A stretch of DNA of 64,000 bases from Brevundimonas sp. (GTDB lineage: Bacteria > Pseudomonadota > Alphaproteobacteria > Caulobacterales > Caulobacteraceae): the NCBI GenBank assembly GCA_004296955.1, contig SCVB01000066.1, positions 1 through 64,000 on the forward strand, written 5' to 3'. The position numbers and the translations under genes are program-made. The notes below the pieces were generated by a model that made no database searches, was not told the DNA's origin, and was given only the letters and a program-made list of their open reading frames with translations. The stretch's first letter is position 1; the number at the start of each line of letters is the position of its first letter. Shown here one piece after another: positions 11,099 through 22,442 of the stretch.

Positions 11099-12355
11099 TC
11101 AGACCGGTCTGACCAGCACGATCTTCTTCTTGCCGGCGGCCAGTTTCAGCACGCCGTCGGCGTTGACGTCGCCCGCCTCGATCAGGCGGGCGCCGTCGGC
11201 GACGGCCTCGTCGTTGAGGCGCAGGCCGCCCCCCTGGGCGAGGCGGCGGGCCTCGCCGTTGGAGGCGGTCAAACCGGCCTTGGTCGTGACGGCGGCGATC
11301 ATGGCGCCGATGACCTCGTCGCGCGGCAATTCCACGGTGGGCAGATCGACGGACAGCCTGCCCTGCTCGAAGGCGGCCTCGGCTGCGCCGCGGGCATGGG
11401 AAGCGGCGTCGGCGCCGTGCAGCATTGTGGTGGCGGCGTCGGCCAAGGTCTTCTTGGCGTCGTTGATGCCGGCGCCTTCGAGGGCCTCCAGCCGGGCGAT
11501 CTCATCGAGCGGCAGGTCGGTGAACAGGCGCAGGAATTTGCCGACGTCGGCGTCGTCGACGTTGCGCCAGAACTGCCAGTAGTCATACGGGCTTAGCTGT
11601 TCGGCGTTGAGCCAGACCGCGCCCTGGGCGGTCTTGCCCATCTTGCCGCCTGAGGCCGTGGTCAGCAGCGGCGTCGTCAGGCCGAAGGCGGCCTTGTGAT
11701 CGACGCGGCGGACGAGGTCGACGCCCGAGACGATGTTGCCCCACTGGTCCGAGCCGCCCATCTGCAGGGTGCAGTTCTGCGCCCGGTTCAGCTCGAGGAA
11801 GTCCACCGACTGCATCAGCATGTAGTTGAACTCGAGGAAGGTCATCGGCTGTTCGCGTTCCAGCCGCAGCTTGACCGAGTCGAAGGCCAGCATCCGGTTG
11901 ATGGTGAAATGCGTGCCGTATTCGCGCAGGAATTCGACGTAGCCGTAGGTCGACAGCCAGGCGTCGTTGTCGAGCAGGACGGCGTCGGTCGGACCGTCGC
12001 CGAAGGTGAGGAATTTCTCGAACACCGTCTTGATGGAGGCGATGTTGGCTTGGATGGTTTCGTCGGTCAGCTGGGGGCGGGAGGCGTCCTTGCCGGTCGG
12101 GTCGCCTACCTTGGTGGTGCCGCCCCCCATCAGGACGATGGGCTTGCCGCCGGCCTGCTGGAGGCGGCGCAGCATCATGATCTGGATCAGACTGCCGACG
12201 TGCAGCGAGGGCGCCGTGGCGTCGAAGCCGATGTAGCCGGTGACCACGCCCGCGGCGGCCGCGGCGTCGAGCTCGGCCGGGTGGGTGATCTGATGGATGT
12301 AGCCGCGCGCCTGGAGGGTTCGCAGGAAGTCGGACTTGAAGGCGGTATCGGTCAT
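11099..12355 (-). CDS. tyrS: Tyrosyl-tRNA synthetase
   Basis: A 418-residue class I aminoacyl-tRNA synthetase that charges tRNA-Tyr. The HIGH-type motif is HVGS in APSLHVGSL and the KMSKS-type loop is KMGKT in [11 protein letters not shown]. The tyrosine/tRNA pocket segments ([12 protein letters not shown]) are clear, and an S4-like RNA-binding domain ends the protein (from about residue 350). MTDTAFKSD at 12355 is taken as the start. An in-frame extension to 12466 runs across the start of the divergent DOMON-like gene and is Cys/Pro-rich without family similarity. Confidence 0.96.
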   Translation of the reverse strand: MTDTAFKSDFLRTLQARGYIHQITHPAELDAAAAAGVVTGYIGFDATAPSLHVGSLIQIMMLRRLQQAGGKPIVLMGGGTTKVGDPTGKDASRPQLTDETIQANIASIKTVFEKFLTFGDGPTDAVLLDNDAWLSTYGYVEFLREYGTHFTINRMLAFDSVKLRLEREQPMTFLEFNYMLMQSVDFLELNRAQNCTLQMGGSDQWGNIVSGVDLVRRVDHKAAFGLTTPLLTTASGGKMGKTAQGAVWLNAEQLSPYDYWQFWRNVDDADVGKFLRLFTDLPLDEIARLEALEGAGINDAKKTLADAATTMLHGADAASHARGAAEAAFEQGRLSVDLPTVELPRDEVIGAMIAAVTTKAGLTASNGEARRLAQGGGLRLNDEAVADGARLIEAGDVNADGVLKLAAGKKKIVLVRPV

Positions 12356-12401
12356 CGGATCAGGCTTGGCTTGGGAGGGAAGGGGCGTGTAGCACGAGGG
12401 C

Positions 12402-12932
12402 ATGGAAGCGCGAACAGCCCCGGCTCCGACGGCGATTTTGCAGCCGCATCCCGACACCGGCGACACGCCGGCGACGGGCGTGGCGGTTCATGTCGAGCGT
12501 GACGGCCTGTTGCTGTGGCTGCGCTTCGTCGTCGAGGGCGAGATCGATCGGATCGCCTGGCCGGTCGAGGCGGGGCCGGGACGCGCCGACGACCTGTGGC
12601 GGCACACCTGTTTCGAGGCCTTCGTGGAGACGGACGAAGGCTATGTCGAATACAATCTCTCGCCGTCCAGCCGATGGGCCACCTATCGCTTTGACGGACC
12701 CCGCGCCGGGATGCGAACGGCGGGCGAGGGCGCGACCGTGGAGGGACTCGAAGGAGCGTTCGATAGGGTCGCGCTGGAGGCGCGCATCGAACTGCCGTAT
12801 GGCGCGCGCCGGCTGGGTCTTTCGGCCGTGATCGAATCCGTCGACGGCGGGATCAGCTATTGGGCCCTGGCCCACCCGTCCGCCGGGCCCGACTTCCATC
12901 ATCCCGATTCCTTCGTTCTGGACCTGCCATGA
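12402..12932 (+). CDS. DOMON-like domain protein, coupled to a NamZ-type gene
   Basis: A 176-residue, mostly beta protein without a signal peptide. The segments [20 protein letters not shown] and [20 protein letters not shown] match what I recall of DOMON-like proteins, related to carbohydrate- or heme-binding DOMON domains. No catalytic residues can be assigned. The stop codon overlaps the start of the DUF1343 gene (ATGA), indicating coupled translation and possibly a shared role with muropeptide or sugar substrates. It is divergent from tyrS, with only 46 bases between starts. Confidence 0.68.
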   Translation: MEARTAPAPTAILQPHPDTGDTPATGVAVHVERDGLLLWLRFVVEGEIDRIAWPVEAGPGRADDLWRHTCFEAFVETDEGYVEYNLSPSSRWATYRFDGPRAGMRTAGEGATVEGLEGAFDRVALEARIELPYGARRLGLSAVIESVDGGISYWALAHPSAGPDFHHPDSFVLDLP

Positions 12933-14131
12933 AATTCGGCATCGATCGCCTGATCTCCGAGCCCGAGCTGCGGGCCGCGCTGAAGGGGCGCAGGGTGGCC
13001 CTGCTGGGGCATCCGGCCTCGGTGACCGAGGACCTGACGCATTCGCTGGACGCCCTGGCGGCCTGTCCGGACATAACCCTGAGCGCCGCCTTCGGGCCGC
13101 AGCACGGCATGCGCGGCGACCTGCAGGACAATATGATGGAGTCGCCGGACTTCACCGATCCCCGGCACGGCATCCCGGTGTTCAGCCTGTATGGCGAGGT
13201 GCGGCGGCCGACGGGGCAGTCGATGGGGACGTTCGACGTCCTGCTGGTCGACATGCAGGACCTCGGCTGCCGCATCTACACCTTCATCACCACGCTGCGG
13301 TATGTGCTGGAAGCCGCCGCCGAGCACGGCAAGGCTGTCTGGGTGCTGGATCGGCCCAATCCGGCCGGGCGGCCGGTCGAGGGGCTGACCCTGCTGCCCG
13401 GGTGGGAGAGTTTCGTCGGGGCCGGGCCGATGCCGATGCGGCACGGCATGACCCTGGGCGAGCTGGGGCTGTGGTTCATCGACCGGCTGAAGCTGGACCT
13501 CGAATACCGCGTCATCGGGATGGAGGGCTGGACGCCGGATGAGGGGCCCGGCTTCGGCTGGCCGCTGCTCGAGCGCGAGTGGATCAACCCCAGCCCCAAT
13601 GCGCCGAACCTGTCGATGGCCCGGGCCTATGCCGGCACGGTGATGCTGGAGGGGACGATGCTGTCGGAAGGGCGGGGCACGACCCGGCCGCTGGAGTTGT
13701 TCGGAGCGCCGGGCATCGACGCCCGGGCGGTGATCGGCGAGATGCGCGCCACGGCCCCGGAGTGGCTGAAGGGCTGTACCTTACGCGACTGCTGGTTCGA
13801 GCCGACCTTCCACAAACATGCCGGCCAGCTGTGCAACGGAGTGCAGATCCATGTGGCGGGACCGCGCTACAACCACGAAGCCTTCAAGCCGTGGCGGGTG
13901 CAGGCGCTGGGGTTCAAGGCGATCCGGCGGCTGTATCCGGATTACCAGCTGTGGCGGGACTTCCCGTACGAATACGAGTTCGGGAAACTGGCCATCGATG
14001 TGATCAACGGCGGGCCGGGGTTGCGGGAATGGGTCGACGATCCGGCGTCGACGCCGGGGGATCTGGACGGGCCGGCTGCGGCGGACGAGGCGGCGTGGGT
14101 GGAAGAGCGGAAGCCGTTCCTGCTCTACTGA
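12929..14131 (+). CDS. NamZ-type exo-beta-N-acetylmuramidase (DUF1343)
   Basis: A 400-residue protein of the DUF1343 family. The founding member, Bacillus subtilis NamZ, removes terminal N-acetylmuramic acid from peptidoglycan fragments. Typical blocks are GIDRLI at the start, LLGHPASVTEDLTHSLDAL, FGPQHGMRGDLQDNM, FSLYGEVRRPT, LVDMQDLGCRIYTFITTL, LDRPNPAGR and EGTMLSEGRGTTRPLELFG. No clear signal peptide is seen at this start, so a cytoplasmic role in wall recycling is plausible. An in-frame upstream start at 12860 would lie inside the preceding gene; the ATGA overlap at 12929 is preferred. Confidence 0.85.
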   Translation: MKFGIDRLISEPELRAALKGRRVALLGHPASVTEDLTHSLDALAACPDITLSAAFGPQHGMRGDLQDNMMESPDFTDPRHGIPVFSLYGEVRRPTGQSMGTFDVLLVDMQDLGCRIYTFITTLRYVLEAAAEHGKAVWVLDRPNPAGRPVEGLTLLPGWESFVGAGPMPMRHGMTLGELGLWFIDRLKLDLEYRVIGMEGWTPDEGPGFGWPLLEREWINPSPNAPNLSMARAYAGTVMLEGTMLSEGRGTTRPLELFGAPGIDARAVIGEMRATAPEWLKGCTLRDCWFEPTFHKHAGQLCNGVQIHVAGPRYNHEAFKPWRVQALGFKAIRRLYPDYQLWRDFPYEYEFGKLAIDVINGGPGLREWVDDPASTPGDLDGPAAADEAAWVEERKPFLLY

Positions 14132-14184
14132 CGGTCGCAAGTTCGCCATGATCGGCGGTTGATTTGCGGCATCGGGAGGACGTC

Positions 14185-14871
14185 ATGATCGCACTGGTGT
14201 TTGCAGCCTTTCTGGCTTTTCAGGAGCCCGCCCTGAGCCCGGAGGCCCGGGCTCTGATCGCGCCGGTGGCCGAGGCCGTCGCGGCGGAGGAAGCGAGGCA
14301 GGCCGCGCTTCCGCCCCCGACCAGCGATCGTGAGCGGCTGGAGCGGATGGGGGTGCTGGATCAGGTCGGGCGAAGGGCCATGACCCCCGTCGACCTCAGC
14401 GTCCTGCCGGAAGCGGAACGACAGGCAGCCGAGGCGGCCATGTGGACGCCGCTTATGGCGTTGGACGAGCGTCTGATGACGGAGCTCTTGACGATGGTTC
14501 CGCCCGAGGGCTGGTTCCTGAAGAGCGTCTATGGGGAACGGGCCGCCAGCGCAGCCTTCCTGATCGTACAGCACTCGAACATCGAGCACTGGCGGCGGTT
14601 CGTGCCGGTGCTGGAGCCGCTGGTGGCGGAGGGGGAAGTCGACGGCCAATCCTATGGCCTGATGTACGACCGCCTTGCGGACAACGAGGGCAGGCCGCAG
14701 CGCTACGGCACGCAGGTGACCTGCAAGGCGGGCAAATGGGTGATTGACCGGGCGAATCTCGAGGACCCGGAGAACGCGGACGCGCGACGCCGTGAGATAG
14801 GCTTCCGCTGGACCCTGGCGGAGTACGAACAGGTGTTCGCCGACCATCCGCCGTGTGAGGAGCAGCCCTGA
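14185..14871 (+). CDS. Putative secreted protein of unknown function
   Basis: From ATG 14185, with GGGAGG at 14175-14180, the product is 228 residues. The N-terminus (MIALVFAAFLAFQEPAL) looks like a short signal peptide. The rest is mainly charged and helical with many Glu and Arg, without a recognisable catalytic motif. It contains two cysteines (VTCKAG and the C-terminal HPPCEEQ), which could form a disulfide if exported. It follows the NamZ-type gene by 53 bases on the same strand. I do not recognise the family. Confidence 0.6.
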   Translation: MIALVFAAFLAFQEPALSPEARALIAPVAEAVAAEEARQAALPPPTSDRERLERMGVLDQVGRRAMTPVDLSVLPEAERQAAEAAMWTPLMALDERLMTELLTMVPPEGWFLKSVYGERAASAAFLIVQHSNIEHWRRFVPVLEPLVAEGEVDGQSYGLMYDRLADNEGRPQRYGTQVTCKAGKWVIDRANLEDPENADARRREIGFRWTLAEYEQVFADHPPCEEQP

Positions 14872-14884
14872 GCGGGCGTGCAGG

Positions 14885-15535
14885 TCAAGCCGGCTTTTCA
14901 GCCAGTCGCTTGTCCAGATAGGCGCCGACGCGGCGGTCGACGGCGTCGATGTGGTCCTGCCAGAAATGGCTCGCGCCCTCTTCCAGCTCATAGTCGATGA
15001 TGATGCCCTTCTGGGTGCGCAGCTTGTTGACCACGCGCTCGACCTCGACCGGGGGGACGACGGTGTCGTTGGTCCCGTGCAGGAATAGACCCGAGGCCGG
15101 GCAGGGGGCCAGGAAGCTGAAGTCGTACATGTTCGAGGGCGGCGAGACCGAGATGAAGCCGTCCGTCTCGGGGCGACGCATCAATAGCTGCATGCCGATA
15201 TAGGCGCCGAACTGATAGCCGGCGACCCAGGTCTGCGAGGCGCCGGGGTTGTTGGACTGGAGCCAGTCGAGGGCGGTGGCCGCATCGGCCAGTTCGCCGA
15301 TGCCCGAGTCGAACTCGCCCTGCGACTTGCCGACGCCGCGGCTGTTGTAGCGCAGCGTCGCGAAGCCGCGCTTCTGGAACAGCTGGTACAGGGTCACGGT
15401 GACCGGGTTGTTCATATGCCCGTTCGCCTTGGGGTGCGGATGCAGGATCAGGGCGATCGGCGCGTTCGGGCGCTTGCCCGGGGAGTAGCGGCCTTCGATA
15501 CGGCCGGAGGCGCCGGGCAGGATGACTTCAGGCAT
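14885..15535 (-). CDS. Alpha/beta-hydrolase-fold protein lacking the nucleophilic serine
   Basis: A 216-residue cytoplasmic protein with clear alpha/beta-hydrolase landmarks: LILHPHPKANGHMNN near the oxyanion region, RYNSRGVGKSQGEFD, a late Asp (HGTNDTVVPP) and a C-terminal His (EGASHFWQ). At the nucleophile elbow, where G-x-S-x-G is expected, it reads VAGYQFGAYIG with Gln at residue 108. It is therefore unlikely to be a classical serine esterase, and may bind a ligand or use another mechanism. It is convergent with the secreted protein gene and divergent from iscR, with 158 bases between starts. Confidence 0.82.
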   Translation of the reverse strand: MPEVILPGASGRIEGRYSPGKRPNAPIALILHPHPKANGHMNNPVTVTLYQLFQKRGFATLRYNSRGVGKSQGEFDSGIGELADAATALDWLQSNNPGASQTWVAGYQFGAYIGMQLLMRRPETDGFISVSPPSNMYDFSFLAPCPASGLFLHGTNDTVVPPVEVERVVNKLRTQKGIIIDYELEEGASHFWQDHIDAVDRRVGAYLDKRLAEKPA

Positions 15536-15582
15536 ATGCGGCGAATTCCGTGTTCAACTGTCGTTTCGCACCTGCGTAATAC

Positions 15583-15612
15583 TTGACCGTAGCGGTAGGA
15601 CTTTCTAAGTCC
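15583..15612 (+). promoter_or_regulatory. Candidate iscR-suf promoter with overlapping operator
   Basis: TTGACCG (15583-15589), a 14-base spacer and TCTAAGTC (15604-15611) resemble the Caulobacter housekeeping promoter (TTGACGS, 10-14 bases, GCTANAWC). A perfect dyad, GGACTT-TCT-AAGTCC (15598-15612), covers the -10 region, which fits repression by the encoded IscR-like protein. The site is 82 bases before the iscR start. Confidence 0.6.
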
Positions 15613-15693
15613 CGCGTGCGTGTCGACGCCTTTGCGAAGGCGCGGGTTCTAGCACAGGACCCTCGAAAAGCGCGCGATTTTTGAAGGTGTGCG

Positions 15694-16167
15694 ATGCGTC
15701 TGTCGACCAAGGGACGATACGCCGTGATGGCGATGGCCGATCTGGCCAAGAACGGGCACAGCGGCGGCGTGGTCCGGGCCGTGTCCCTGGCCGAGATCGC
15801 GACGCGCCAGGAGATCTCGCTGAGCTATCTGGAACAGCTGTTCGCGCGGCTGCGCAAGGGCGGGCTGGTGCAGAGCGTGCGCGGTCCCGGCGGCGGCTAC
15901 CGTCTGGCCAAGGGGGCGCATGAGACGGTGGTGGCCGAGATCGTCCTGGCGGTCGACGAGCCCATCCGCGCCACCCGTTGCGTCGGCCATTCCTCGCCCA
16001 AGGGCTGCATGATGGCCGGCGAACGCTGCATCACCCACAATCTGTGGGAGGACCTCGGCGACGAGATCCACCGCTATCTGGCCGGCGTTTCGCTGGAGGA
16101 TGTGGTGATGAACCGCACCGGGGCTCGGCGCCGGGCGACGGAATCGGAAGTGGGAGTGGCGGCGTGA
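15694..16167 (+). CDS. iscR: IscR-like Rrf2-family Fe-S cluster-sensing regulator
   Basis: A 157-residue transcription factor. Residues 1-75 form the winged helix-turn-helix (KGRYAVMAMADLA, SLSYLEQLFARLRKGGLVQS, RGPGGGYRLAKG). The cluster-binding region has C96, C105, C112 and H115, matching the three-Cys-one-His ligand set of E. coli IscR (C92, C98, C104, H107) but with a wider loop between the first two cysteines. It heads the suf operon and probably represses it when Fe-S clusters are plentiful. Its stop overlaps the next gene's GTG (GTGA). Confidence 0.92.
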   Translation: MRLSTKGRYAVMAMADLAKNGHSGGVVRAVSLAEIATRQEISLSYLEQLFARLRKGGLVQSVRGPGGGYRLAKGAHETVVAEIVLAVDEPIRATRCVGHSSPKGCMMAGERCITHNLWEDLGDEIHRYLAGVSLEDVVMNRTGARRRATESEVGVAA

Positions 16168-17305
16168 GCGGCGCGTATCTGGACTACAATGCCTCGGGCC
16201 TGGTTCGCCCGGAAGTACAGGCCCTGATGGCCGAGGTGCTGGCCCAGGGCGGCAATCCCAATGCGGTGCACGCCGCCGGGCGGCGGGCGCGGGCCCGGGT
16301 CGAGACGGCGCGGGCCCAGGTGGCCGATCTGGTCGGAGCCGATCCGACGGCGGTGGTCTTCTCCAGCGGCGGCACGGAGTCGAACGCCCAGGCCGTGGCC
16401 AGCGCCATCGCCGCGGGCTGCGAGCGGCTGATCGTCAGCGCCACCGAACATCCCTGCGTGGCCGAGGCGGCGAACGTCAGCGGCGTGCCGGTCGAGATCC
16501 TGCCGGTCGATGCGAACGGCGTGGTCGACCTGGCCTGGCTGGCGGTGACCCTGGGCCGCCCGGGCGGCCGGGCGCTGGTGGCCATCCATCATGCGAACAA
16601 TGAGAGCGGCGTGATTCAGCCGATCGCCGAGGCCTCACTGATGGTGCAGGCCGTCGGCGGCTGGCTTCACGTCGACGCCATCCAGACGGCGGGCAAGATT
16701 CCCGTCGACATGCGGGCGCTGGGCGCCGACACCCTGACCCTGTCGGCGCACAAGCTGGGCGGGCCACAGGGCGTGGGGGCCCTGGTCTCGAAGGAGGGCG
16801 TCCCGATCGTCCGCACCCTGCACGGGGCGGGGCAGGAGCGGGGGCTGCGCGCCGGCACCGAGAATGTGCCCGGCATCGCCGGCTTCGGCGTTGCGGCCGA
16901 CTGCGCGGCCCGCGACCTGTCCGAGGCCATGGCCCATGCGGCCTGGCGCGACGCGGCCGAGGCCCGGGTGAAGGCGGCGGGGGCGACCATCATCGGCGAA
17001 GCGGCCGAACGCCTGCCCAACACCCTGTTCATGGCCGTCGAGGGCTGGGACAGCCCGCAGCAACTGATTACCCTCGACTTGCAGGGCGTGATGGTCTCGG
17101 CCGGCAGCGCCTGTTCCTCGGGCAAGACCAAGCCCTCGAAGACGATCAGCGCCATGGGGCTGGATCATCTGGCGACCGGCGGCGTGCGCGTCTCGGGCGG
17201 CTGGGGCACGACGCGCGAGGACTGGGTCCGGTTCGCCGACGCCTGGGTCGCCGCGTATGAGAAGCACCGCGCGCGCACCGCCGGGCGGGCGAAGGTCGAC
17301 GCCTG

Positions 17306-17306
<1 letters not shown>
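16164..17306 (+). CDS. IscS/NifS-type cysteine desulfurase (class V aminotransferase)
   Basis: A 380-residue PLP enzyme that takes sulfur from cysteine as a persulfide for Fe-S assembly. Landmarks are YLDYNASG at the N-terminus, [12 protein letters not shown], the His of [14 protein letters not shown], the PLP-binding K197 in [11 protein letters not shown], and the catalytic C317 in [14 protein letters not shown], in a long loop typical of the IscS/NifS group. It sits between iscR and sufB, while a SufS-type desulfurase follows later in the same operon, so the operon carries two. The GTG start is set by the GTGA overlap with iscR. Confidence 0.92.
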
Positions 17307-18768
<1,462 letters not shown>

Positions 18769-18772
<4 letters not shown>

Positions 18773-19058
18773 GCGCCGTTCTCGTGATCGCCAAGCTGAA
18801 TTTCACCGATCTGTCTCGTTACCGGCAGTATCAGGCGGCTTTCCCGGTGATCTTCGCCGGCAGCGGCGGGCAGATCCTCGCTGCGGACGAGGGGCCGACG
18901 ACGCTTGCCGGAGACCGTGCCGACAAGATTGTCGTGATGCGGTTCCCCGACTCCAAAACAGCTCAGGCTTTTCTGACTTCGCCGGAATATCTGCGAATCT
19001 CCGAAGACAGGGACGCCGGAGCAATCACCCATTCCTGGATGGCGAAGGCCTTTTCTTG

Positions 19059-19059
<1 letters not shown>
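18769..19059 (+). CDS. DUF1330-like small protein inside the suf operon
   Basis: A 96-residue protein with a ferredoxin-like alpha/beta barrel pattern. The segments [40 protein letters not shown] and the WMAKAF end match the DUF1330 pattern (YxxY, GG, F-x-A-x-x-SPEY). No enzyme activity is established that I can name. It overlaps both neighbours (ATGA after sufB, TGATG before sufC), so it is fully embedded in the operon. No cysteines are present, so it is not an Fe-S carrier. Confidence 0.75.
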
Positions 19060-19804
<745 letters not shown>

Positions 19805-19808
<4 letters not shown>

Positions 19809-20833
19809 ACGCCCTTCCCATCATTGACCTGAAGGACGCCTCCAGCTTCCCCTCGAAGCGCGTCGAGGCGTGGAAATATTCGGATCTGCGCCGCTATCTG
19901 CGTGAGGCCCCGCCGCCGTCGCCGTCGGCGACCGTGCCGCTGGTCGGGGGCGGGCCGTTCGAGGTCCTCGGCGGCGAGGCCATGGTCTTCGTCAACGGCC
20001 GGGCCGTGGGCGAGACGCAGTTGATGGTCTCGGGCGACAGGACGGTGCGCCTGAGGTTGATTTCGCGGGCGGAGGGGACCGGCCACGCCCTGACCGCCCG
20101 CCTCTCGGTGCGGGCCGGGGCGAAGCTGCTGCTGCTGGAGAGCCACGAGGGCGAAGGCTCGGCCTGGGTCGCTCACAACCGGCTGGAGCTGGATGTGGCG
20201 CGGGGCGCCGAGGTGACCCGGGTGGTTCTGACCGACGAGCCGGCTGATGCGATCTCGATTACCCAGGCGAATGTGCGGGTCGAGGCGGGCGGGCTCTATC
20301 GCCAGACGATCCTGACGACCGGCGCGAAGCTGCAGCGCCACGAGACGCAGCTGACGCACCGGGCCCAGGGCGCGGATGTGCGGCTGGACGGAGTCTATGT
20401 GTTGTCGGGAGAACGGCAGGCCGACCTGACGACGGTGGTCGACCACGTCGCCGCCAACGGGACGACCAGCCAGCTGACCAAGGGCGTGGTGCGCGACACG
20501 GCGCGCGGCGTCTTCCAGGGCAAGATCGTGGTCGAGCGCGGCGCCGACGGTACGGATGCGCGGATGGGCCACCATGCGCTGATCCTCGGCGAACGGGCCG
20601 AGGTGGACGCCAAACCGGAGCTGGAAATCTACGCCGACGACGTGCAGTGCGCGCACGGCAATACGGTGGGGAATCTGGACGAGGCGGCGCTGTTCTACAT
20701 GCAGCAGCGCGGCCTACCGCTCGACGAGGCGCGGGCGTTGCTGACGCAGGCCTTCCTGATCGAGGTGGTCGACCGGATCGAACATGAGGGCGCGCGGGAG
20801 GTGGCGAGGGAATGGCTGACGGCTCGCCTGTGA
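19805..20833 (+). CDS. sufD: Fe-S assembly protein SufD
   Basis: A 342-residue SufB-related partner in the SufBCD scaffold, thought to aid iron entry. The N-terminus (SKRVEAWKYSDLRRYL) is the family's conserved W-K-Y-S/T block. The C-terminal beta-helix includes GKIVVERGADGTDARMGHHA, ADDVQCAHGNTVGNLDEAAL and FYMQQRGLPLDEARALL, with the conserved Cys-Ala-His. The GTG start follows from the GTGA overlap with sufC. Its end overlaps the sufS start by 22 bases. Confidence 0.95.
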
Positions 20834-22050
20834 AGATCTTCGACCCCTACGCCGCCCGGGCGCAGTTCCCGATCCTGTCGCGGCAGGTGAACGGCCGGCC
20901 GCTGGTCTATCTGGACTCGGCCGCCTCGGCGCAGAAGCCGCGGGCGGTGATCGACGCCCTGACGGCGGCGATGGAGGGCAGCTACGCCAACGTCCACCGC
21001 GGCCTGCATACGCTGGCCAACGAGACGACCGAGGCCTTCGAGGCGGCGCGCGACAGCGTGGCGCGGTTCCTCAACGCTGAAGTGTCCTCCAACATCGTCT
21101 GGACCAAGGGCGGGACCGAGGCGATCAATCTGGTGGCCGCCGGCATCGGGCAGTCGATTCAGGCGGGCGACGAAATCCTCGTCAGCCAGATGGAGCACCA
21201 CTCCAACATCGTTCCCTGGCACATGCTGCGCGAGCGGCGCGGGGCGGTGCTGAAATGGATACCGGTGCTGGACGACGGCTCGCTGGACATGGCGGCCTAT
21301 GCCGACCTGCTGGGGCCGCGGACGAAGGTGGTCGCGGTCACCCATATGTCGAACGTGCTGGGCACGATCAATCCGGTGCGGGCGATGACCGAGATGGCGC
21401 ACGCCGTCGGGGCGAGGGTGCTGATCGACGGCTGCCAAGGGGCGGTGCACGCCGCGCCGGACGTGCAGGCCATCGGCTGCGACTTCTACGCCTTCACCGG
21501 CCACAAGCTGTACGGCCCGACCGGCATCGGGGCGCTGTACGGGACCGGCGAAGCTCTGGAGGCCCTGCCGCCGTATCAGGGCGGCGGCGAGATGATCGAG
21601 ACGGTCACGGAGGAGGCGGTCCGCTATGCCAGGCCGCCGCACCGGTTCGAGGCCGGGACGCCGCCGATCCTGGAGGCCATCGGCCTGGGGGCGGCGATCG
21701 AATGGCTGTCGCGCTTCGACCATGACGCCGTCGCGACGCATGAGCGGGCCGTCTACGACCGCGCCCTCGCCCGGCTCGAGGGACTGAACTGGCTGAGGGT
21801 GATCGGCACGGCCGAAGGGAAGGGGGCCATCCTGACCTTCACCGTCGAGGGCGCCCACGCCCATGACATCGCCCAGGTGATGGACCGCTACGGCGTCGCT
21901 GTGCGCGCCGGCCTGCACTGCGCCGAGCCGCTGGCGAGACGGTTCGGCCTGACGTCGAGCGCCCGCGCCAGCTTCGCCCTATATAACACCCCCGAGGACG
22001 CCGACGCCTTCGCCGACGCCCTGATCAAGGCCCGTGAGTTCTTCGCATGA
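20812..22050 (+). CDS. sufS: Cysteine desulfurase SufS
   Basis: A 412-residue PLP-dependent desulfurase of the SufS group. Landmarks are RPLVYLDSAASAQKPRAVID, QMEHHSNIVPWHML, DGCQGAVHAAPDVQ, PLP-binding K232 in TGHKLYGPTGIG, and catalytic C370 in VRAGLHCAEPL, in the short-loop context of SufS. No sufE gene is seen nearby; a sulfur acceptor may be encoded elsewhere. ATG 20812 overlaps sufD by 22 bases. GTG 20830 (GTGA with the sufD stop) is a possible alternative start but has no ribosome binding site. Confidence 0.95.
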   Translation: MADGSPVKIFDPYAARAQFPILSRQVNGRPLVYLDSAASAQKPRAVIDALTAAMEGSYANVHRGLHTLANETTEAFEAARDSVARFLNAEVSSNIVWTKGGTEAINLVAAGIGQSIQAGDEILVSQMEHHSNIVPWHMLRERRGAVLKWIPVLDDGSLDMAAYADLLGPRTKVVAVTHMSNVLGTINPVRAMTEMAHAVGARVLIDGCQGAVHAAPDVQAIGCDFYAFTGHKLYGPTGIGALYGTGEALEALPPYQGGGEMIETVTEEAVRYARPPHRFEAGTPPILEAIGLGAAIEWLSRFDHDAVATHERAVYDRALARLEGLNWLRVIGTAEGKGAILTFTVEGAHAHDIAQVMDRYGVAVRAGLHCAEPLARRFGLTSSARASFALYNTPEDADAFADALIKAREFFA

Positions 22051-22442
22051 GCGACCCGACGACCGAAAAGACCGACAGCGCGGCCTTCGCCGAAGCCTGG
22101 GACGCGCCGCAGAAGAGCGCCCTGGCCCAGGCCGAGATCGACCGAATGACGGACGACATCATCGAGGCGCTGAAGTCGGTGTTCGACCCGGAGATCCCGG
22201 TCGACATCTATGAGCTGGGCCTGATCTACAAGGTGGACCTGTCCGACGACCGCGATGTGGTGATCGAGATGACCCTGACGGCGCCGGGCTGTCCCGTCGC
22301 CGGGGAGATGCCTCTGTGGGTCGAGCAGGCGGTGATGAAGGTCGACGGGGTACGCTCCGCGCGGGCTGAACTGACCTTCGATCCCCCGTGGGATCCCTCG
22401 AAGATGAGCGACGAGGCCAAGCTGGCCCTGAACATGTTCTGA
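22047..22442 (+). CDS. sufT: SufT-like DUF59 (MIP18/PaaD) Fe-S assembly factor
   Basis: A 131-residue protein. The first 35 residues are disordered. From there comes the DUF59 domain: DDIIEALKSVFDPEIPVDIY, ELGLIYKV, MTLTAPGCPVAGEMPLWV with its conserved Cys, and the C-terminal FDPPWDPSKMSDEAK, which is characteristic of SUF-associated members. It helps Fe-S maturation or transfer under high demand. It overlaps sufS (ATGA) and is followed by sufA through a TGATG overlap. Confidence 0.92.
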   Translation: MSDPTTEKTDSAAFAEAWDAPQKSALAQAEIDRMTDDIIEALKSVFDPEIPVDIYELGLIYKVDLSDDRDVVIEMTLTAPGCPVAGEMPLWVEQAVMKVDGVRSARAELTFDPPWDPSKMSDEAKLALNMF

